From an uncultured Maritalea sp. (GTDB lineage Bacteria; Pseudomonadota; Alphaproteobacteria; Rhizobiales; Devosiaceae): 8,958 nucleotides of DNA. Location of the stretch: contig CAJXLH010000097.1 of assembly GCA_913055925.1 (NCBI GenBank), positions 1 to 8,958 of the forward strand, written 5' to 3'. Below, one piece after another: positions 1-5,466 of the stretch. The position numbers and the translations under genes are program-made. Under the pieces are notes generated by a model. The model did not search any database. It was given only the letters and a program-made list of their open reading frames with translations, and was not told where the DNA came from. Numbering within the stretch: the first letter of the stretch is position 1; every line of letters begins with the position of its first letter.

Positions 1-880
1 CGCAAACACGGCCAGGCATTTGACGCACAAGGTTTGGACGCGTTGCCATCAGGCCGACATAAGGACCGCCAAATGTCAGTGGGTTACCAATGGATTGGCC
101 TTCGCCAACAACAATGTCCGCGCCTTGCGCGCCGGGAGATTCGATTGCACCGAGTGAAACCACTTCGGTAAACACTGCCACCAACAGCGCACCTTTTTCA
201 TGTGCCGCTTCAGCAATCGGACGCAGGTCGCGCAGGTTGCCGTAAAAGTCAGGCGACTGCACAACTACACATGCCGTTGTATCATCGATTTGGCTGATGA
301 TGTCTTCTTCAGCCGTTGGGTCGGCAGGCAAACAGTTAAACGCCTCATCGTCACCCATATAGGTCGCCACAGTGTCGCGATATTGTGGGTGGAGGCCACC
401 CGACATCACAACGCCTTTACGACGCTTCAGACGGCGCGCCATCAAAACCGCTTCCACGGTTGCAGTTGAGCCGTCATACATGGACGCGTTTGCGATTTCC
501 ATGCCGGTAAGGTTTGCAACCTGAGTTTGGAATTCAAACAGCATTTGCAGCGTGCCTTGAGAAATCTCAGGCTGGTACGGCGTATAGGCTGTCAAAAACT
601 CTGAACGTTGGATCAAATGATCAACGGTCGCAGGTACGTGGTGACGATATGCGCCAGCTCCCACAAAAAACGGACCATCGCCAGCAACGCGGTTCTTGCC
701 CGCGAGTTTTTTCATTGTGGCTTCAACCATAAATTCTGGCTGATGGTCAGGCAGATCAAGCGTTGCGGTGTTAAACACCTTGCTTGGTACTTTGGCGAAC
801 AGTTCGTCAGATGATTGAATGCCAACGGCATCCATCATGACTTTTCTGTCCTCATTCGAATGCGGGAGATAACGCATCAT
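1..880 (-). CDS. gcvPA: Glycine dehydrogenase (decarboxylating) subunit 1, P-protein alpha subunit, partial (C-terminus outside window)
   Basis: This is the N-terminal half of the split P-protein. Together with GcvPB it decarboxylates glycine and transfers the aminomethyl group to the lipoamide of GcvH. The 293 codons visible match the GcvPA family closely: an N-terminal MMRYLPHSNEDRKVM, then TAYTPYQPEISQG near residues 98-110, a FEFQTQVANLTGMEIANASM-type segment near 115-135, YDGSTA, and GGPYVGL near the window edge. GcvPA is about 450 residues in full, so roughly 150 are missing beyond position 1. The pyridoxal phosphate lysine lies in the partner GcvPB, so none is expected here. The start is one of two adjacent ATG codons (880 or 877); AGAAGGG about 10 nt upstream serves either. 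The gene follows gcvH by 20 nt, so it is the third gene of the operon. A fused single-chain GcvP is excluded by the GcvPA-type N-terminus. Confidence 0.95.
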   Translation of the reverse strand, partial: MMRYLPHSNEDRKVMMDAVGIQSSDELFAKVPSKVFNTATLDLPDHQPEFMVEATMKKLAGKNRVAGDGPFFVGAGAYRHHVPATVDHLIQRSEFLTAYTPYQPEISQGTLQMLFEFQTQVANLTGMEIANASMYDGSTATVEAVLMARRLKRRKGVVMSGGLHPQYRDTVATYMGDDEAFNCLPADPTAEEDIISQIDDTTACVVVQSPDFYGNLRDLRPIAEAAHEKGALLVAVFTEVVSLGAIESPGAQGADIVVGEGQSIGNPLTFGGPYVGLMATRPNLVRQMPGRVC

Positions 881-900
881 AGAAGTTCAACCCTTCTTTT

Positions 901-1269
901 TTACTCGATGTGCGCCTTGTAGGCGTCAGCGTCTAGCAGGCCTTCAAGCTCGCCAGCGTCGTCCAATTCAATCTTGAAAAACCAGCCATCAGCGTCTGGG
1001 CTTGAGTTCACAAGGCCCGGCTCGTCAGCTAGCTTTTCATTTACTGCTGTGATGGTGCCAGATACTGGCGCATAGATTTCTGAGGCTGCTTTTACAGACT
1101 CAACAACAGCAACTTCGTCGCCTTTTGCAAATTTTGCGCCCACTTCTGGCACATCAACAAAAACCACGTCGCCCAATTGGTTCTGCGCATAATCAGAAAT
1201 GCCAACTGTGCCTTCATTGCCAGCAACAGTGATATATTCGTGGTCTTCTGTGTAACGTGTATCGCTCAT
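901..1269 (-). CDS. gcvH: Glycine cleavage system H protein
   Basis: This is the lipoyl carrier of the glycine cleavage system, shuttling the aminomethyl group from the P-protein to the T-protein and electrons to the L-protein. At 122 residues it is close to the usual 120-130. The lipoyl-lysine motif VVESVKAASEIYAPVSG is intact, with K60 as the expected lipoylation site. The N-terminal TEDHEY, the GISDYAQNQLGDVVFVDVP stretch and the DADGWFFKIEL segment near the C-terminus are all typical of the family. The ATG start at 1269 has a strong GGGGGA ribosome binding site about 7 nt upstream. It sits 32 nt after gcvT and 20 nt before gcvPA, all on the same strand, and should share the riboswitch-controlled transcript. 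Confidence 0.98.
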   Translation of the reverse strand: MSDTRYTEDHEYITVAGNEGTVGISDYAQNQLGDVVFVDVPEVGAKFAKGDEVAVVESVKAASEIYAPVSGTITAVNEKLADEPGLVNSSPDADGWFFKIELDDAGELEGLLDADAYKAHIE

Positions 1270-1301
1270 TTGGTCCCCCTTCGGTCCTTAAAATCTCAAA
1301 T

Positions 1302-2438
1302 CTACAAACGCACGTAGTTTGCAGGTGTAAATGGAAGTTTCTCAACAACGCCGTTGACCGCTTTGCCGCGGACCATGGCAGTTAGCTCGGTGCCCAATTT
1401 GGCCAACTCAGCTGGCACATAGGCAAAAGCCACAGGTGCGCCAATAGTTGGACCAAAGGTTCCTGAGGTCACCACGCCAATTTCATTGCCGTCACCATCA
1501 ACAATCTTTGCGCCCTCGCGCACTGGCAAACGGCCCTCAAATTTCACGCCGACGCGCTTTTCGCTTGCACCGTCTTTGATGATCTTTTGCACAACTGGTG
1601 CGCCAGCAAATCCACCCTCTACGCGACGACCTTTGCCAATGGCAAAGATGAGCCCCGCACTGATTGGATCGCGCTTGTCGTCCATGTCGTGGCCATAAAG
1701 GCAAAGACCTGCCTCCAAGCGCAAGCTGTCACGGGCGCCAAGACCGGCTGGCTCAACTTCTTCGTTGCTCACGAGTAATTCAGCTAGCTTCACCGCATCA
1801 TCAGGGGAAACAGAAAGCTCAAAACCATCTTCGCCAGTGTAACCTGAACGCGAGACATATACGTCCATGCCTTCAATGGTTGTGGCAGCGGCATTCATAA
1901 AGCTGAGTTTAGACGGGAGATCGCAATAGCGCGCAAGAACGTCTGCCGCTTTTGGCCCTTGAAGCGCCATCAAGCCACGTTCCCAAAAGGTTTCGACCTT
2001 CACGCTGTCGCCAAGTTTTTCTTTAAGGATCGCAACGTCATGATCTTTGCGACCCGCGTTGAAAACGATCATCAGAATACCGTCTGAATCGTCCTCACCC
2101 GGGCGCGTGACGATCAAATCGTCTTCGATGCCACCTTCATCATTGAGCAGAAGCGTGTAGCGCATTTCGCCAGGGTTAAGACCAACAAGATCACCCGGCA
2201 TAAGCGTTTCAAGCGCACGAGCAGTTGTTTCGTGGTCAGGTCCGGTGACCACCACTTGCCCCATGTGCGAAACATCAAAAAGGCTCGCGCTGTTTCGTGT
2301 TTGCTCGTGTTCCGCAATCACGCCTTTATACTGAACAGGCATTGCAAAGCCGGCAAAACCCACCATGCGACCGCCCCACTTTTCGTGCGTGTCAAACAAT
2401 GGCGTCTTCAAGAGATCTTGAGATTGTGTTGCAGCCAT
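1302..2438 (-). CDS. gcvT: Glycine cleavage system T protein (aminomethyltransferase)
   Basis: This folate-dependent enzyme takes the aminomethyl group from lipoylated GcvH and releases ammonia and 5,10-methylene-tetrahydrofolate. It has 378 residues, slightly more than the roughly 365 of the E. coli protein. Family motifs seen in order are FDVSHMGQ (54-61), EGGIEDDLIV (101-110; one of D106/D107 should be the catalytic aspartate), MALQGPKA (157-164), SGYTGEDGFEL (198-208) and RDSLRLEAGLCLYGHD (236-251). The C-terminal part (about 280-378) is the usual small barrel domain. The ATG at 2438 follows GGGGGA by 5 nt. It is the first gene of the operon and lies directly downstream of the tandem glycine riboswitch, so glycine very likely controls its expression. 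Mitochondrial-type and YgfZ relatives are excluded by the operon context and motifs. Confidence 0.98.
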   Translation of the reverse strand: MAATQSQDLLKTPLFDTHEKWGGRMVGFAGFAMPVQYKGVIAEHEQTRNSASLFDVSHMGQVVVTGPDHETTARALETLMPGDLVGLNPGEMRYTLLLNDEGGIEDDLIVTRPGEDDSDGILMIVFNAGRKDHDVAILKEKLGDSVKVETFWERGLMALQGPKAADVLARYCDLPSKLSFMNAAATTIEGMDVYVSRSGYTGEDGFELSVSPDDAVKLAELLVSNEEVEPAGLGARDSLRLEAGLCLYGHDMDDKRDPISAGLIFAIGKGRRVEGGFAGAPVVQKIIKDGASEKRVGVKFEGRLPVREGAKIVDGDGNEIGVVTSGTFGPTIGAPVAFAYVPAELAKLGTELTAMVRGKAVNGVVEKLPFTPANYVRL

Positions 2439-2468
2439 TTATTCCCCCATTTTACTCGACATCAGGAA

Positions 2469-2496
2469 CCAGCGCGACGAACCATTGTCGCATTGG
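2469..2496 (-). promoter_or_regulatory. Expression-platform hairpin candidate between glycine riboswitch and gcvT
   Basis: The minus-strand RNA can fold into a stem with a GCGAC/GTCGC core (2487-2491 with 2474-2478) around an 8-nt loop. It can extend through a G-U wobble and one mismatch to a CCA/TGG base. It begins a few nucleotides after the last pairing element of the second aptamer. No U-tract follows, so it is not a classical intrinsic terminator. Control at translation or through Rho is an equally open possibility, and no clear anti-ribosome-binding-site pairing was found by eye. Confidence 0.4.
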
Positions 2497-2498
2497 CG

Positions 2499-2692
2499 CC
2501 CCCTCTGTCGGTAAACCTGAGAGATTTCCCAAAAGCCTTGGATTTGTCCTAGGCCCTGGCTACGTCCTTCGGTGGGTTGGCTGAAACCAACCGCTTTCCA
2601 GAGTTATAGTGTGCTTGGCGGTCCTTTTGCCTGAGAGTTTCCGGGGCGGTTGCTCCTTCGGCGCTGGAAGATCCAGTCTCTCCCGCTGCTGC
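2499..2692 (-). promoter_or_regulatory. Tandem glycine riboswitch (two aptamers)
   Basis: Almost all of the 301-nt leader between gcvT and the upstream gene is explained by this RNA. Aptamer 1 shows GGGAGAG (2678-2684), a CTGGA/TCCAG hairpin, the conserved CGCCGAAGGAGCAA (2650-2663), AAACTCTCAGGCAAAAGGAC (2621-2640) and a closing GCGG/CCGC helix. Aptamer 2 shows CTCTG (2599-2603) pairing with CAGAG (2503-2507), a GGTTGG/CCAACC hairpin, CACCGAAGG, and TCTCTCAGGTTTACCGACAG near 2505-2524. The two are joined by the short linker usual for this class. Position directly in front of gcvT-gcvH-gcvPA matches the known role of switching on glycine degradation. Aptamer 2 departs from consensus at two conserved places (see findings). 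The outer limits are uncertain by several nucleotides. Confidence 0.95.
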
Positions 2693-2698
2693 TGCGTC

Positions 2699-2727
2699 AA
2701 ACTAGCTACGAATCTAGCCTAGGTCAA
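2699..2727 (-). promoter_or_regulatory. Promoter candidate for the riboswitch and gcv operon
   Basis: Read on the minus strand, TTGACC (2722-2727) and TAGTTT (2699-2704) lie 17 nt apart. Transcription would start near 2692, just before the first paired element of the riboswitch, which supports this placement. The -35 box is strong and the -10 box weak, which is common in alphaproteobacteria. The spacer carries a CTAG-rich imperfect dyad and a GANTC site (see findings). Confidence 0.55.
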
Positions 2728-2731
2728 CGCA

Positions 2732-2758
2732 ATTTGATCTTATCCCTTTGGATCAAAT
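2732..2758 (-). terminator. Weak hairpin overlapping the lipoprotein gene stop codon
   Basis: A perfect 8-bp inverted repeat, ATTTGATC (2751-2758) and GATCAAAT (2732-2739), encloses an 11-nt loop that contains the TAA stop of the lipoprotein gene. The stem is AT-rich and no U-run follows, so termination would be weak at best. It is the only candidate for separating the upstream cluster from the riboswitch transcript. Partial read-through into gcvT is possible. Confidence 0.25.
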
Positions 2759-3315
2759 CCAACCCAAATGATGATTTCCTCGCCGCCAACGTAAGGAATC
2801 GCAACGTTTTCAACCACTTTGATGAATTCTTCGCCTTGGTTTGGCGGTGTAATTGTCACGGGGATATCGTATTTTTGGCTGAAGACAGCCAAGCTATCGC
2901 GCTCAACAGCAAAGCGTAGTGGTACTTTAACTGTTTCAGAGCCTTTGCCCTGTGGTCCAGCAAGCAAGCGTCCAACAACGCCCATCTTTACTGTGATCAA
3001 ACCGTTTGAAACCAAGCAATTGCGCGATTGTTTGTCGAGCACAGCTTGGTAGCGCAGAGCTTTCGCGTTTCCAGTTTGGCCCTTGGTGTAAAGTGCGTAA
3101 GCTTCAGCGCCTTGGCGAACCCGAATTTCCGGGCACTCGCTCGCAACAATTGGGAAAGCTGATGGTGCAGACCCTGCAATTTCAGATTGTGACGCAGATT
3201 GGTCAATATATTTGCTGTCGGATTTTCCGCCGGTCAAAGACCCAACGCATGCGCTTAAAGAAACCGCTGCAAGCGCAATTACCGCCAAGGATTTGCCCAT
3301 TCCCAATGCTGACAT
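2740..3315 (-). CDS. Small lipoprotein of unknown function with two periplasmic cysteines
   Basis: A typical lipoprotein signal peptide is present: a basic start, a hydrophobic run KSLAVIALAAVSLSAC, and an LSAC lipobox. Numbered from the ATG at 3315 (191 residues) the lipidated cysteine is C23. A GTG at 3333 would add six residues (197 in total), but its only purine-rich AGG abuts the start codon, whereas GAGAGTGGG sits 8-10 nt before the ATG. After a low-complexity linker rich in Ser, Gly and Gln, the mature domain holds CPEIRVRQGAEAYALY, an ALRYQAVLDKQSRNC stretch, and alternating hydrophobic segments to the C-terminus that suggest a beta-rich fold. C61 and C100 could form a disulfide. The overall pattern resembles uncharacterised alphaproteobacterial lipoproteins, but I cannot name a function. 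It begins 22 nt after the peroxiredoxin gene and is probably co-transcribed with it. Confidence 0.85.
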   Translation of the reverse strand: MSALGMGKSLAVIALAAVSLSACVGSLTGGKSDSKYIDQSASQSEIAGSAPSAFPIVASECPEIRVRQGAEAYALYTKGQTGNAKALRYQAVLDKQSRNCLVSNGLITVKMGVVGRLLAGPQGKGSETVKVPLRFAVERDSLAVFSQKYDIPVTITPPNQGEEFIKVVENVAIPYVGGEEIIIWVGFDPKG

Positions 3316-3337
3316 ATGACTACCCACTCTCACCTAA

Positions 3338-3850
3338 CTAAGCCGACGCGTCGGCTTGCATCTCTTTTACCGCAGCAATTAGGTTCTCAGCGCCTGTCTG
3401 CGCTGTTGATCCTCTTACTGTCTCTTCAAACACCCGAACCACTTCGCCATCTTTAACGATATAGGCCAAGCGCGCAAATCGGGTGCCCATGCCACCGCCG
3501 CGCGCATCCATATCTGATTTCATGGCAATGGCCAAATCTGCGTTGCCGTCTGCGATCATATCCACTTTGCCATCCGTGCCCATTTGTGTTGCCCAAGCGG
3601 ACATAACAAAGTGATCATTCACTGACAGGCAAGCAACCCGATCAACACCCAACTGCGCGAAAACATCTGCTGTAGCCAAATAGCCTGGCAAATGATCATT
3701 GTGGCAAGTCGTTGAAAATGCTGCAGGCAAACAAAAAAGAACCGAGAGGCCCCCTGCCACATATTGGGCGAAATCGATATCTTCAGGCCCCAATGCCGTG
3801 ATTTTCTTCACTTCGACAGATGGGAACTTTTCGCCAACCTCTAAAGGCAT
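3338..3850 (-). CDS. Peroxiredoxin, Prx5/PrxII type (redoxin family)
   Basis: This is a thiol peroxidase that reduces hydrogen peroxide and organic peroxides using glutathione/glutaredoxin or thioredoxin. At 170 residues it fits the Prx5 group (about 160-180). The active-site segment is LPAAFSTTCHNDHLPGY with peroxidatic C49. The usual PxxxTxxC motif is present as P42, S46, C49, so the threonine is replaced by serine, a conservative change. C74, 25 residues after C49, matches the second cysteine of plant-type PrxII enzymes; C40 is an extra one. R127, in GTRFARLAYIVKDG, is the expected catalytic arginine. No signal peptide is seen, so it is probably cytoplasmic. The ATG at 3850 has GAGG about 10 nt upstream. 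It lies 46 nt downstream of the DsbD-like gene and 22 nt upstream of the lipoprotein gene. Whether it uses glutathione or thioredoxin cannot be read from the sequence. Confidence 0.93.
   Translation of the reverse strand: MPLEVGEKFPSVEVKKITALGPEDIDFAQYVAGGLSVLFCLPAAFSTTCHNDHLPGYLATADVFAQLGVDRVACLSVNDHFVMSAWATQMGTDGKVDMIADGNADLAIAMKSDMDARGGGMGTRFARLAYIVKDGEVVRVFEETVRGSTAQTGAENLIAAVKEMQADASA
3340..3357. repeat. 18-bp perfect palindrome at the 3' end of the peroxiredoxin gene
   Basis: AAGCCGACGCGTCGGCTT is a perfect palindrome covering the last peroxiredoxin codons and the first base of its stop codon. In the minus-strand RNA it can form a 7-bp GC-rich stem with a CGCG loop, placed just before the lipoprotein gene. 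No proper U-run follows on the minus strand. It may be an RNA processing or stability element between the two genes, or chance within alanine and serine codons. Confidence 0.5.
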
Positions 3851-3872
3851 ATGGGTTGCACCTCAACTCAGC

Positions 3873-3897
3873 AAAACACGCAGAAACTAAGTGTTTT
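3873..3897 (-). other. AT-rich inverted repeat between the DsbD-like and peroxiredoxin genes
   Basis: AAAACAC (3891-3897 in minus-strand reading) pairs with GTGTTTT (3873-3879) around an 11-nt loop. It starts at the stop codon of the upstream gene. The stem is weak and no U-run follows on the minus strand; at most it is an attenuator or mRNA end-protecting element. It does not argue strongly against an operon. Confidence 0.3.
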
Positions 3898-4757
3898 TAC
3901 TCAAAAATTAACGTTTCGTCGACCACTTTTACCAGCTCAATCTTAACAAGCTTGGAATAAGGGCCTTGCTTGCTGTCATAAATTAGCCGGACTTCTTGAT
4001 CGAGAAGTGTGGATAGATCAGATCCACCCAAACTTGCAACCGTCATAGCGCCCAATTCTGGACGAGAATGAGGCAGATCGAACAAAAGCGATTTATTTGG
4101 TAAATCAACAATTAACGATTTGTTGGACAGGGGATCATCTGCCGAGGGTAATACCAAAAGATTGTTATCCGCGTCATAGCCAACAAACGCAAAAGGTGCG
4201 GATGCGCGATCGTCAATTTGCGGCACAATCGCTTTCGCGGATTGAATTCGAAAACCATTCGATGCTGAAGGCGATGCGGGGTCTAGTTGCAGTATGCCGG
4301 ACCACGAAACGGGAATGCACACATCAGAGCATACACCCAATCTTAGTGCGACATTGAGCTGGGCTGGTTTGTATTGATCGGCCAGCTTTAGCTCAACCGG
4401 CAACGTAACCCTTCCCTCATAGACATAATCGACATAGCCGTAATCCTCGCTGCGCTTCGGAAATGGCCAGCGAATATCGGCCGATAAGACGTGTAAAGAT
4501 TGCTGCCAATCCATGGTCAAAGGAATGCCGGTTTCGCCCGGATTGCGCCAATAGGTTTTCCAACCATCTGCAAGATCGAGTTGAATGGCGGCCCAAAAAC
4601 TTCCATTCTCATCCGCTTTGTTCGAGGAAATGAGTCGCAATTTGGCGCCTGGCGCGATGTCTTCCCAAGCGGTCTCGCTCGATACAACAGTTTGTATCGA
4701 GAACAGGAACAATGAGGCGACCAATGTCACAAGAATGTAGGGATTACGGGCTTTCAT
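3897..4757 (-). CDS. Secreted DsbD N-terminal-domain-like protein (thiol:disulfide interchange family)
   Basis: The 286 residues begin with a Sec signal peptide (MKARNPYILVTLVASLFLFS, cleavage probably near residue 27) and no later membrane segment. The body matches the N-terminal alpha-like domain of DsbD/ScsB reductases: DGWKTYWRNPGETGIPL (64-80), a WPFPKR stretch (97-102), YGYVDYVYEG (106-115), and LGVCSDVCIP (140-149), giving a CxxxC pair at C143 and C147. In DsbD this cysteine pair passes electrons to periplasmic substrates. Here the membrane and thioredoxin-like domains of DsbD are absent, so an electron donor such as a CcdA-like protein must be encoded elsewhere. The ATG at 4757 has only a weak GAG before it. 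It is the first gene of the probable three-gene redox cluster and is divergent from yqgE. The domain assignment is firm; the substrate is unknown. Confidence 0.82.
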   Translation of the reverse strand: MKARNPYILVTLVASLFLFSIQTVVSSETAWEDIAPGAKLRLISSNKADENGSFWAAIQLDLADGWKTYWRNPGETGIPLTMDWQQSLHVLSADIRWPFPKRSEDYGYVDYVYEGRVTLPVELKLADQYKPAQLNVALRLGVCSDVCIPVSWSGILQLDPASPSASNGFRIQSAKAIVPQIDDRASAPFAFVGYDADNNLLVLPSADDPLSNKSLIVDLPNKSLLFDLPHSRPELGAMTVASLGGSDLSTLLDQEVRLIYDSKQGPYSKLVKIELVKVVDETLIFE

Positions 4758-4881
4758 GGGGTCTCAATAGCCCGAAACGGTGACAAACAAAAGGCATTTT
4801 GGATCAGCTTTTGGTGATCGAAATTTTACCTCTTGCGCATAAACTAATATTCGTCAAACTTAGATTATTAGGAGTTTGGTT
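4758..4881. promoter_or_regulatory. Divergent intergenic region between the DsbD-like gene and yqgE
   Basis: This 124-bp AT-rich gap must hold promoters for both flanking genes, since they start away from each other. I could not pick -35/-10 pairs with good matches and spacing on either strand. A short GATCA/TGATC inverted repeat (4802-4819) lies near the middle. AGGAG at 4870-4874 is the ribosome binding site of the plus-strand gene. Confidence 0.5.
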
Positions 4882-5466
4882 GTGAGTTTTTCCCTTCGTG
4901 GCCAGTTTTTGGTCGCCATGCCAGATATGCAAGATGAGCGGTTTGCTCATACGGTCGTATTTGTTTGTTCACACAGTGAAGATGAAGGCGCCATGGGTCT
5001 CGTGGTCAACAAACTCATGCCCGATCTACACTTCGCCGACTTGATGGCGCAGTTCGATATTAAGGTGAATGACGAAGACGAAGAAGAAAGCCGTAAGATA
5101 TACGAACAACCGATTGTGGTTGGCGGACCTGTGGAAACTGGTCGCGGTTTTGTGCTTCACACAGCAGACTTCGAAACACGCGAAAACTCGGTCAATGTGG
5201 CAGACGATCTGTGTCTGTCCACCACCATGGATGTACTAAAATCGATTGCCGATGGCGAAGGCCCAGAGCATGCATTGCTTGCATTGGGCTATTGCGGTTG
5301 GGAACCGGGGCAGCTGGAAGGCGAAATTAGCGATAATGGCTGGCTGACCATTCCGGCGACCTCTGAGCTGATTTTCAACACCCCAATGGACAAACGTTAT
5401 GATAAAGCGCTGAAGAGCGTCGGCATTGATATTGCCTTTTTGTCCAGCGTAGCCGGTCACGCCTAG
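4882..5466 (+). CDS. yqgE: YqgE/AlgH family protein (UPF0301)
   Basis: The family is widespread in proteobacteria and its biochemical role is not settled. Family motifs are clear: SLRGQFLVAMP at the start, HTVVFVCSHSEDEGAMGLVVNK, VVGGPVETGRGFVLH, LALGYCGWEPGQLEGEI and NGWLTIPA. From the GTG at 4882 it has 194 residues, close to the E. coli protein (about 187). That start is chosen because AGGAG ends 7 nt upstream; the TTG at 4876 is only 1 nt from it. A short acidic insert (NDEDEEES) follows the first third. It is the only plus-strand gene here, divergent from the redox cluster, and its TAG stop overlaps the stop of the convergent c-di-GMP gene. The AlgH name comes from Pseudomonas, but a role in alginate control should not be assumed. 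Confidence 0.95.
   Translation: MSFSLRGQFLVAMPDMQDERFAHTVVFVCSHSEDEGAMGLVVNKLMPDLHFADLMAQFDIKVNDEDEEESRKIYEQPIVVGGPVETGRGFVLHTADFETRENSVNVADDLCLSTTMDVLKSIADGEGPEHALLALGYCGWEPGQLEGEISDNGWLTIPATSELIFNTPMDKRYDKALKSVGIDIAFLSSVAGHA

Noticed and set aside
2232..2584. Plus-strand open frames across the gcvT start and the riboswitch leader
   Set aside because: They run antisense to gcvT and to a structured RNA, lack family features and have no convincing ribosome binding site.
2732..2758. Strong intrinsic terminator between the lipoprotein gene and the riboswitch
   Set aside because: The stem is AT-rich and no U-run follows, so I list it only as a weak hairpin.
3331..3333. GTG at 3333 as the start of the lipoprotein
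   Set aside because: The only purine-rich sequence abuts this codon. The ATG at 3315 is better placed behind GAGAGTGGG and gives a normal-length lipoprotein signal peptide. The GTG is not fully excluded.
4876..4881. TTG at 4876 as the start of yqgE, adding two residues
   Set aside because: AGGAG ends at 4874, only 1 nt before it. The GTG at 4882 has the normal 7-nt spacing and gives the family's usual N-terminus.
4758..4881. OxyR- or OhrR-type operator controlling the redox genes
   Set aside because: Only a short GATCA/TGATC repeat is visible. Nothing matches a known peroxide-regulator site well enough to name.
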